This document shows positions 1-5,063 of a stretch of DNA of 5,063 bases, piece by piece. The number at the start of each line of letters is the position of its first letter. Within the stretch, counting starts at the first letter, position 1. The stretch is from Planctomycetota bacterium (GTDB lineage: Bacteria; Planctomycetota; Planctomycetia; Planctomycetales; Planctomycetaceae): NCBI GenBank assembly GCA_023429275.1, contig JAEYWB010000922.1, positions 1 to 5,063 on the forward strand. Reading direction: 5' to 3'. The notes beneath the pieces were generated by a model. The model ran no database searches, was not told where the DNA came from, and was given only the letters and a program-made list of their open reading frames with translations. A program made the position numbers and the translations under genes.

Positions 1-1
1 C

Positions 2-3000
2 TCCTACACGATCACCGCGGAAGTCGTCGACAACTCGCGGCGGGTCATCGTTGGCACGGGGAGCGTCCTCGTCGCCCGCGAGCCGTTCAAGGTCTTCGCC
101 TGGACGAACCGGGGGCACTATCGCACCGGCGACACGATCAAGGCGGAGTTCCAGGCCCGTACCGTCAGCGGCAAGGGGGTCCAGGGGAAAGGGACGCTGC
201 TGCTCCAGAAGGTGACCTACGACGCCGACGGCAAGCCGAAGGAAGAGACCGTCGAGGAATGGAACGTCGATACGGACGCCAACGGCCACGCCGCGCACGA
301 CGTCAAGGCGGCCCGGCCCGGCCAGTACCGGTTGTCTTACAAGGTGACCGACGCCGAGCAGCACACGATCGAAGGGGGATACCTCTTCGTCGTCGCGGGC
401 GAAGGCTTCGACGGGAAGAACTTCCGGTTCAACGACCTGGAAGTCATCCCCGAGAAGGCGGAGTACGCGCCGGGCGAAACGGCCCGGGTGATGGTCAACG
501 TCGATAAAGCCCAGGGGACGGTGCTGCTGTTCATCCGGCCGGTGAACGGCGTTTACGACACGAAGCCCCGCGTCCTGCGGCTGGCGGGAAAGAGCGTCAC
601 GGAGGAGATCGAAGTCGTCCAGAAGGACATGCCGAACTTCTTCGTCGAGGCGGTGACCGTCGCCGATGGCAAGGTCCACACGGTCGCGAAGGAACTCGTC
701 GTTCCGCCGCAGAAGCGCGTCATCAATGTCGAGGTCGACCCCTCGGCCGAGGAGTACAAGCCGGGCCAGCAGGCGACGGTGAAGCTGAAGCTGACCGATG
801 GGGACGGCCAGCCGTTCGTCGGCTCGATGGCGCTGACGATGTATGACCGGGCGATCGAGTACATCTCCGGCGGACCGAACGTTCCCGAGATCCGGGAGTT
901 CTTCTGGAAGTGGCGGCGGCATCACAATCCGTCGACCGACAGCACTCTCTCGCGATATCTCCAGGTGCTCAACAAGAGCGGCGAAGCGCTCATGCAGAAC
1001 ATCGGCGCATTCGGCGGCCTGGTCGCCAACGCGATGGAGATGGACGAGATGCAGGTACGCGCCGCTGGCGCCCCGCGGGCCCGGAGGATGATGCTCGGGG
1101 CCGCTCCCGGTATGGCCCCCCCCGCTGCCCCGATGTCGGCCGCTCCGGCGGATGCCGCCATGCCGATGGAGAAGGCCGCGGAGTTCGCAGGAGCAGGAGG
1201 CGGCGGAGGCGGAGGCGGAGGCGAGATGGTCCAGCCCACCATCCGGACGAACTTCGCGGACTCCGCCTTCTGGAAGGGGGACATCACGACCGGCGCCGAC
1301 GGCACCGCCGAGGTCGCCCTCACGATGCCCGAGAACCTCACCGCCTGGAAGCTCCGCGCCTGGGCGATCGGCCAGGGGACGCGCGTCGGCGAAGGGTCGA
1401 CCGAGGTCGTGACTTCGAAGAACCTCCTCGTCCGTCTGCAGGCTCCGAGGTTCTTCGTCGAGAAGGACCAGGTCTTCATCACGGCGAACGTCCATAACTA
1501 CCTGAAGACCGAGAAAGCCGGCTCCGTCGAGCTCGTTCTCGAAGGCCCCTGCCTCGAGAAGGCGGACCGGACGATGAACCCGCAGAAGGTCGTGATCCCC
1601 GCCGATGGCGAGATCAAGGTCGACTTCCTCGTCAACGTGAAGCAGGCGGGCGAGGCGAGCATCACCGTCAAGGCGCTCACGGACGAAGAGTCCGACGCCA
1701 TGAAGATGACCTTCCCGGTCTATGTCCACGGCATGCTCAAGACGGAGTCGTTCACCGGCGTCGTCCGGCCCAGCGAAGAGTCGGGGGCTCTGACGATCAA
1801 GGTCCCCGCCGAGCGGCGGATCAACGACAGCCTGCTGGAGATCCGCTACTCGCCGACCCTGGCGGGAGCGATGGTCGACGCGCTGCCGTACCTCGTCGAC
1901 TACCCGTACGGCTGCACGGAGCAGACTCTCAACCGCTTCCTGCCGACGGTCATCACGCAGAACATCCTCAAGCGGATGAACCTCGACCTGAAGGCGATCC
2001 AGGCGAAGCGGACGAACCTCAACGCCGGCGAACTCGGCGACGGCGCGAAGCGGGCCGAGGACTGGGCGCGGCTCACCAGGGGCTGGCACCACGAGGCCAA
2101 GAACCCCGTCTTCGACGAAGCCGAAGTGGCGAGCATGGTGAAAGTCGGCCTCCGGGACCTGACCGCGATGCAGCTTTCCGACGGCGGGTGGGGCTGGTTC
2201 AGCGGCTTCGGCGAGCACTCCACCCCGCACACGACCGCGGTCGTCGTCCACGGCCTGCAGATCGCCGGCCAGAACGGCGTCGCCCTCGTTCCGGGGACGC
2301 TCGAGCGGGGTGTCGAATGGCTCAAGCGGTACCAGGCCGAGCAGGTCGACCTGCTGAAGATCGGCGAGGAGATCACCGAGAAGAAGCGGGAGGCGAAGCC
2401 GAACGAGCGGTACCGCACGCAGGCGAACGACCTCGACGCCCTCGTCTACATGATCCTCGTCGACGCCGACGTCGCGAGCCCGGACATGCAGCGGTTCCTC
2501 TACCGCGACCGGACGAAACTGTCGCTCTACAGCGCCGCAATGTTCGGTCTTGCCCTGCACAAACAGCAGCAGATCGAGCAGCGGGACATGGTCATCCGCA
2601 ACATCGACCAGTTCGTCGTCACGGACAATGAAAACCAGACGACCTACATCGACCTGCCGAACCACGGCGGCTACTGGTGGTTCTGGTACGGCGACCGGGT
2701 CGAGGCGAACGCCTACTACCTGAAGCTCTTGACGAAGGTGAACCCGAAGGACCCCAAGGCGGCCGGCCTCGTCAAGTACCTCCTCAACAACCGCAAGCAC
2801 GCGACGTACTGGAACAGCACGCGCGACACCGCGGTCTGCATCGAAGCCCTGGCGGAGTACCTGACCGCGAGCGGCGAAGACAAGCCGGACATGACAATCG
2901 AAGTCTGGATCGACGGCAGGAAGCACAAGGACGTGAAGGTCACGGCCGACAACCTCTTCAGCTTCGACAACGCCTTCACGCTCGCCGGCGACGCCGTCGA

Positions 3001-3589
3001 GTCGGGCGAACACAAGATCGAGTTGAAAAAGGCCGGCAAGGGGCCGATCTACTGGAACGCCTACCTCACCAATTTCACCCTCGAGGACAACATCACGGCG
3101 GCGGGGCTCGAGGTGAAGGTCGGCCGCAAGTTCTACAAGCTGACCGAGAAGAAGGATGCGACCGCCGTCGTCCAGGGGGCGAGCGGCCAGGTGATCGACC
3201 AGAAGGTCGTGAAGTACGACCGGGAAGAGCTCGCGAACCTCGCGACCGTGAAGAGCGGCGACCTGGTCGAAATCGAGTTCGAGATCGACTCGAAGAACGA
3301 CTACGAATACCTCGTGTTCGATGACTTCAAGGCGGCCGGCTTCGAGCCGGTGGATCTCCAGAGCGGCTACGTCCCGAGCGCCCTGGGCGCCTACGTCGAA
3401 TTCCGGGACGAGAAGGTCGCCTTCTTCGTCCGGCAGCTGAAGCGCGGCAAGCACAGCATGAGCTACCGCCTGCGAGCCGAAATCCCCGGCGAGTTCAGCG
3501 CCCTCCCGACGAAGGCGGAGGCGATGTACGCACCGGAGCTGAAGGCGAATTCGGACGAGATGAAGGTGAGGATTGCGGACCGGGAGTAA
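2..3589 (+). CDS. Alpha-2-macroglobulin family protein with thioester, 5'-partial
   Basis: This is the C-terminal 1,195 residues of a bacterial alpha-2-macroglobulin, a large exported protein thought to trap proteases: cleavage of a bait segment exposes a thioester that bonds covalently to the attacker. The frame is open to base 2, and the GTG at 212 is internal, because family-like sequence (REPFKVFAWTNRGHYRTGD) precedes it. Residues below are counted from base 2. In order I see: beta-rich macroglobulin domains with the recurring Y-x-PG pattern (about 1-300); a bait-region domain ending in a Met/Ala/Pro/Gly-rich bait (about 350-410); the conserved FADSAFW...PENLTAW block (418 onward); the thioester GCTEQ (Cys638, Gln641); the alpha-helical thioester domain with GGWGWF (728-733) and a WNSTRDTA stretch (937 onward); and a C-terminal MG10-type domain from about 1027. 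The gene ends in TAA. Family members usually have 1,500-2,000 residues, so the signal peptide or lipobox and several N-terminal domains are missing. Family assignment is secure; the protease-trap role is inferred from the family. Confidence 0.96.
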   Translation, partial: SYTITAEVVDNSRRVIVGTGSVLVAREPFKVFAWTNRGHYRTGDTIKAEFQARTVSGKGVQGKGTLLLQKVTYDADGKPKEETVEEWNVDTDANGHAAHDVKAARPGQYRLSYKVTDAEQHTIEGGYLFVVAGEGFDGKNFRFNDLEVIPEKAEYAPGETARVMVNVDKAQGTVLLFIRPVNGVYDTKPRVLRLAGKSVTEEIEVVQKDMPNFFVEAVTVADGKVHTVAKELVVPPQKRVINVEVDPSAEEYKPGQQATVKLKLTDGDGQPFVGSMALTMYDRAIEYISGGPNVPEIREFFWKWRRHHNPSTDSTLSRYLQVLNKSGEALMQNIGAFGGLVANAMEMDEMQVRAAGAPRARRMMLGAAPGMAPPAAPMSAAPADAAMPMEKAAEFAGAGGGGGGGGGEMVQPTIRTNFADSAFWKGDITTGADGTAEVALTMPENLTAWKLRAWAIGQGTRVGEGSTEVVTSKNLLVRLQAPRFFVEKDQVFITANVHNYLKTEKAGSVELVLEGPCLEKADRTMNPQKVVIPADGEIKVDFLVNVKQAGEASITVKALTDEESDAMKMTFPVYVHGMLKTESFTGVVRPSEESGALTIKVPAERRINDSLLEIRYSPTLAGAMVDALPYLVDYPYGCTEQTLNRFLPTVITQNILKRMNLDLKAIQAKRTNLNAGELGDGAKRAEDWARLTRGWHHEAKNPVFDEAEVASMVKVGLRDLTAMQLSDGGWGWFSGFGEHSTPHTTAVVVHGLQIAGQNGVALVPGTLERGVEWLKRYQAEQVDLLKIGEEITEKKREAKPNERYRTQANDLDALVYMILVDADVASPDMQRFLYRDRTKLSLYSAAMFGLALHKQQQIEQRDMVIRNIDQFVVTDNENQTTYIDLPNHGGYWWFWYGDRVEANAYYLKLLTKVNPKDPKAAGLVKYLLNNRKHATYWNSTRDTAVCIEALAEYLTASGEDKPDMTIEVWIDGRKHKDVKVTADNLFSFDNAFTLAGDAVESGEHKIELKKAGKGPIYWNAYLTNFTLEDNITAAGLEVKVGRKFYKLTEKKDATAVVQGASGQVIDQKVVKYDREELANLATVKSGDLVEIEFEIDSKNDYEYLVFDDFKAAGFEPVDLQSGYVPSALGAYVEFRDEKVAFFVRQLKRGKHSMSYRLRAEIPGEFSALPTKAEAMYAPELKANSDEMKVRIADRE
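1055..1231 (+). other. Predicted bait region of the macroglobulin
   Basis: Between the bait-region domain and the conserved RTNFADSAFW block lies about 59 residues of low-complexity sequence. It is rich in Met, Ala, Pro and Gly, contains a basic cluster (PRARRMM) near its start, and ends in nine glycines followed by EMV. In this family that position is the exposed, protease-sensitive bait. Its composition offers sites for trypsin-like proteases (the Arg cluster) and for elastase-like or other proteases (Ala/Met). The position is seen directly; the function is inferred from where the segment lies in the family architecture. Confidence 0.72.
1196..1222 (+). repeat. Gly-coding GGAGGC microsatellite inside the bait region
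   Basis: Nine consecutive glycine codons alternate almost perfectly between GGA and GGC. The hexamer GGAGGC is repeated three times in tandem at 1205-1222, and one further copy lies at 1196-1201, separated by a single GGC. Gain or loss of one hexamer would change the protein by two glycines without shifting the frame. The likely role is a flexible linker between the bait and the next domain. Confidence 0.85.
1910..1924 (+). other. Thioester motif GCTEQ
   Basis: The codons GGC TGC ACG GAG CAG encode G-C-T-E-Q, preceded by DYPY and followed by TLNRF. This matches the C-x-E-Q thioester signature of alpha-2-macroglobulins and complement C3-like proteins, in which the Cys side chain (bases 1913-1915) and the Gln side chain (1922-1924) form the internal thioester. 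Both residues are intact, so covalent trapping should be possible, unlike in family members that have lost the Cys. Confidence 0.93.
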
Positions 3590-3775
3590 TCGCGATGGAT
3601 TCTCCCGCGGAGCCGCAGTCAGTGGAACGTTCTTCGCCGGCGTCGGCTTGCTTCTCTTCCTGTTGGCGACGTTTTCAGGACGACCCGGCTGAGGCTTCCC
3701 TGGAATGCGTCTGACCGACCCGAGCTGGTCGCCGTGGTTTCGGACTCAATAAAGAAGGCAGGCGGACAGCGTCGA

Positions 3776-4099
3776 ATGAAGCGGCTCCCACTCAAACACT
3801 CGTACCACGATGGTCTGATCCGCGAACTTCGCTACCAGAACGGGGAGGACATCATCCTGGTCGTCGATCTCTGCGACGCGAGGAACCGGTCGGCCGGCGT
3901 CGCGACCCTCCACTTTCTGGGGGTCCGAAACTTCCGGGAGGTTCGTGACCAGCTGGAGGCAACCCGCCGAACCAGCCTCGACCGTCCGGCGATCGACGAG
4001 GTGATCGGACTTGCCCGGTCGGACGACCGGGGCTTCCTGCTCGACCTCGCCGCGGCGGGCGAAGTGGCGATCGACTCCCGGGGTCTCATGGAGTCCTAG
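3776..4099 (+). CDS. Small hypothetical protein, 107 aa
   Basis: I do not recognise this protein. It is soluble in character, with no signal peptide and no membrane segment. The N-terminal half looks beta-rich: a start reading MKRLPLKHSYHDGLI, then alternating hydrophobic strands (DIILVVDLCDA, GVATLHFLGVRNF). The second half looks helical (REVRDQLEATRR, PAIDEVIGLA) and ends with FLLDLAAAGEVAIDSRGL. The HD-x-x-I start followed by strands and an L-x-F-x-G-V segment recalls small bacterial single-domain proteins of uncertain role, some of them immunity-like, but this is only a resemblance of pattern. The ATG at 3776 is preferred because AGGCGGA lies 9 bases upstream. A GTG at 3734 would add 14 residues (VVSDSIKKAGGQRR) without a visible ribosome site. 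Codon use is G/C-ending like its neighbours, which supports a real gene. It lies 186 bases after the macroglobulin and converges on the Nudix gene, whose end is 32 bases away. Confidence 0.75.
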   Translation: MKRLPLKHSYHDGLIRELRYQNGEDIILVVDLCDARNRSAGVATLHFLGVRNFREVRDQLEATRRTSLDRPAIDEVIGLARSDDRGFLLDLAAAGEVAIDSRGLMES

Positions 4100-4117
4100 T
4101 TCTCGACCTCACCTCGC

Positions 4118-4131
4118 GCTGCCGCAGCAGC
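4118..4131. terminator. Weak hairpin between convergent genes
   Basis: GCTGC-CGCA-GCAGC forms a 5-bp stem with a 4-base loop in the 32-base gap between two convergent stop codons, where a bidirectional terminator would be expected. The stem is short and no U-run follows on either strand, so this is suggested mainly by position. Confidence 0.2.
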
Positions 4132-4719
4132 TCACTTCCGCCCGTACCTCTCGAGGGCGGCCTGCTGGAGGCCCATGATCGTCAGCGAGTCGGTGATCTC
4201 TCCCGCTTTGATGCGCTGGAGGACGGTCGGGAGATCGACCCAGGCGAGAGAGAGGTCCTCCGTCCCCTCGGGGCTCGCGGGACCGGGTGTGATCTCTTCC
4301 GCCAGGTAGCAGTAGGCGTCCTCGTCGCCGACCGAGTTCGAGAGGTGCGAACGGATCAGGAGCCGCATCGAGCGGGCGGTGTAACCGGTCTCCTCCTGCA
4401 GTTCGCGGTGAGCCGTGTCGAGGGGGTCTTCCCCTTCGGGGCAGCCTCCCGCCGGGATCTCCCAGGAGTACTGGTCGAGCGGGTAACGGTACTGGCCGAC
4501 GAGCAGCACCCGGTCGTCCTGGCCAATGACGACGACCCCTACCGCGAGGTTACGGTAATGAACAACGCCGTAGATCCCCGGCTCGCCATCCGGCCGGATG
4601 ACGTCGTCGTGCAGGACCCGGATCCACGGGTTTTCGTAGACGACCGACCGCCGGACGCGACGCCACGGGTTGTTGCTTTCGTCCGGCCCGGACTCCGGGC
4701 GGCTCTGATCGGTCGGCAC
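4132..4719 (-). CDS. Nudix hydrolase, ADP-ribose pyrophosphatase-like
   Basis: This is a 195-residue cytoplasmic Nudix hydrolase, expected to cleave a nucleoside diphosphate linked to another group (ADP-ribose or a nucleotide sugar) using Mg2+. The Nudix box is complete at residues 91-113 (bases 4381-4449): it starts GGCPEGE and ends RELQEETGY, fitting G-x5-E-x7-REU-x-EE-x-G-U, with metal-binding Glu106, Glu109 and Glu110. The EIPAGG just before it is typical of the ADP-ribose pyrophosphatase branch, as is the strand pair before it (YGVVHYRNLAVGVVVI, VLLVGQYRYPL). The Pro that often follows the box by about 15 residues in ADP-ribose enzymes is not obvious (SHLSNSVGDEDAY instead), so the substrate stays open. 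The start is GTG at 4719: GAGGA sits 8 bases upstream and the conserved fold begins soon after (NPWRRVRRSVVYENPW). An ATG at 4755 (207 aa) and a GTG at 4881 (249 aa) are in frame, but they lack a ribosome site and add only low-complexity Arg/Pro/Gly sequence. Confidence 0.92.
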   Translation of the reverse strand: MPTDQSRPESGPDESNNPWRRVRRSVVYENPWIRVLHDDVIRPDGEPGIYGVVHYRNLAVGVVVIGQDDRVLLVGQYRYPLDQYSWEIPAGGCPEGEDPLDTAHRELQEETGYTARSMRLLIRSHLSNSVGDEDAYCYLAEEITPGPASPEGTEDLSLAWVDLPTVLQRIKAGEITDSLTIMGLQQAALERYGRK

Positions 4720-4727
4720 TCTCGAAT

Positions 4728-4732
4728 TCCTC
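4728..4732 (-). promoter_or_regulatory. Ribosome binding site deciding the Nudix start
   Basis: On the minus strand GAGGA lies 8 bases before the GTG at 4719. The in-frame ATG at 4755 has no purine-rich element at a usable distance (it is preceded by CCGTGGCAATCGCCT), so this site favours the shorter 195-residue product. Confidence 0.55.
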
Positions 4733-4750
4733 GCAGGTCGGTGACACGGG

Positions 4751-4756
4751 ATCATA
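4751..4756 (-). promoter_or_regulatory. Possible -10 element for the Nudix gene
   Basis: The minus-strand hexamer TATGAT matches the TATAAT consensus in five of six positions. Transcription starting about 7 bases downstream would leave a leader of roughly 25 bases that includes the GAGGA site and the GTG at 4719. No convincing -35 hexamer is visible at 16-18 bases (the nearest TTG-containing match leaves only 13), so this is a weak call. If real, it rules out the ATG at 4755, which overlaps the hexamer. Confidence 0.25.
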
Positions 4757-4985
4757 GGCGATTGCCACGGCACAAAGTCGCCCGGTCCGGCGATTTCGCG
4801 GGATCGACCAAGGCTGTCCGCACGTCCTGGCGGGGTGAAACCGTCTCCCTCGGTTCCGGCCCGGGAGAAACGACGCGGCACGCCTCCGGTCCCTTGCCGT
4901 CCGGGGCGTTTTCCGCGAGGAATGCGTCCGGCGATGACGCCCGCGCGATGCGGGGCCGCCTTGAGCCCTCCGCGAACACGAACGA

Positions 4986-5063
4986 ATGAGTCTGGATAAA
5001 GTCATCAGCGACAAGATCGACCGCCTGTGCGAAGACGGGGACGTGCTCGCGGCCGAGGAAGAT
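4986..5063 (+). CDS. Start of a protein gene, 3'-partial (possible TPR-type protein)
   Basis: An ATG opens a frame that runs off the right edge after 26 codons, reading MSLDKVISDKIDRLCEDGD and then VLAAEED. An in-frame TGA at 4962-4964, with no alternative start codon between, makes 4986 the only possible start. No Shine-Dalgarno sequence is visible (the upstream bases read CCGCGAACACGAACGA), which is common in planctomycetes. The segment is acidic and looks helical, and it lacks a signal peptide. A Leu-Cys-Glu-x-Gly-Asp helix leading into Ala/Glu-rich sequence resembles the entry to a tetratricopeptide-type helical repeat protein, but 26 residues cannot establish this. That a gene starts here is fairly likely; its family is a guess. 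Confidence 0.6.
   Translation, partial: MSLDKVISDKIDRLCEDGDVLAAEED

Larger units (their letters stand above)
4720..4985. other. Divergent intergenic region
   Basis: This stretch separates the Nudix gene (minus) from the next gene (plus) and must hold the promoters of both if they are transcribed independently. Open frames cross it on both strands, but they encode Arg/Pro/Gly-rich low-complexity protein of the kind that GC-rich non-coding DNA gives by chance. Apart from the possible -10 and ribosome site of the Nudix gene, I see no clear promoter, operator palindrome, repeat or RNA structure. Confidence 0.6.

Noticed and set aside
910..1497. 195-codon plus-strand ORF inside the macroglobulin
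   Set aside because: Its product is a low-complexity Arg/Gly/His-rich sequence made by reading GC-rich coding DNA out of frame; the overlapping frame has clear domain homology.
1900..2418. 172-codon antisense ORF opposite the thioester domain
   Set aside because: It is Ser/Arg/Pro-rich, without family motifs, and lies wholly opposite a conserved coding domain, as expected of a shadow frame in GC-rich DNA.
212..3589. GTG at 212 as the real start of the macroglobulin
   Set aside because: The same frame is open to base 2 and encodes recognisable macroglobulin-domain sequence upstream, so this GTG is internal to a gene truncated by the window edge.
3636..3662. GCCG-GCGT-CGGC hairpin followed by a pyrimidine-rich TTGCTTCTCTTCCTGTT tail as a terminator for the macroglobulin gene
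   Set aside because: The stem is only 4 bp and the tail is interrupted by C and G, so it is too weak to call as an intrinsic terminator.
3716..3731. CGACC-CGAGCT-GGTCG inverted repeat upstream of the small hypothetical gene, as an operator
   Set aside because: Five-base arms around a 6-base centre are expected by chance in DNA of this composition, and no second copy is present in the window's other intergenic region.
4345..4989. 214-codon plus-strand ORF opposite the Nudix gene
   Set aside because: It is antisense to the intact Nudix box and its product has no recognisable domain. It then runs through the non-coding divergent region.
4550..5014. 154-codon minus-strand ORF overlapping the Nudix start and the right-hand gene
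   Set aside because: The product is Arg/Pro-rich low-complexity sequence in a different frame from the Nudix gene, with no family features.

Overview
The window is a GC-rich stretch of bacterial chromosome with strongly G/C-ending codons. The organism is most likely a planctomycete. That is an inference from overall protein character: a large planctomycete-style alpha-2-macroglobulin, a Nudix protein with the GIYGVVHYRN-type stretch, and weak or absent Shine-Dalgarno signals at several starts. No rRNA or other decisive marker is present.

Layout: (1) bases 2-3589, plus strand, hold the last 1,195 residues of a very large alpha-2-macroglobulin family protein. The frame is open to the left edge, so its N-terminus lies outside the window. 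It carries an intact thioester motif (GCTEQ), a low-complexity bait region with nine consecutive glycines, and the complete C-terminal half of the family. (2) Bases 3590-3775 are a spacer with no convincing gene, although two overlapping 39-codon ORFs (one encoding a hydrophobic helix) are recorded as a finding. (3) Bases 3776-4099, plus strand, encode a 107-residue protein that I do not recognise. (4) Bases 4132-4719, minus strand, encode a Nudix hydrolase of the ADP-ribose pyrophosphatase type, convergent with gene 3. (5) Bases 4720-4985 are a divergent intergenic region. (6) Bases 4986-5063, plus strand, hold the first 26 codons of a further gene that runs off the right edge.

Nothing ties these genes into one pathway. 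The macroglobulin is expected to be an exported protease trap, while the Nudix protein is a cytoplasmic nucleotide-sugar or nucleotide housekeeping enzyme. The small unknown protein follows the macroglobulin on the same strand, but a spacer of about 190 bases gives little support for a tight operon. I found no mobile element, CRISPR array, tRNA, rRNA or clear riboswitch. The most distinctive element is the bait region of the macroglobulin; I see no convincing evidence of an undescribed multi-gene system.
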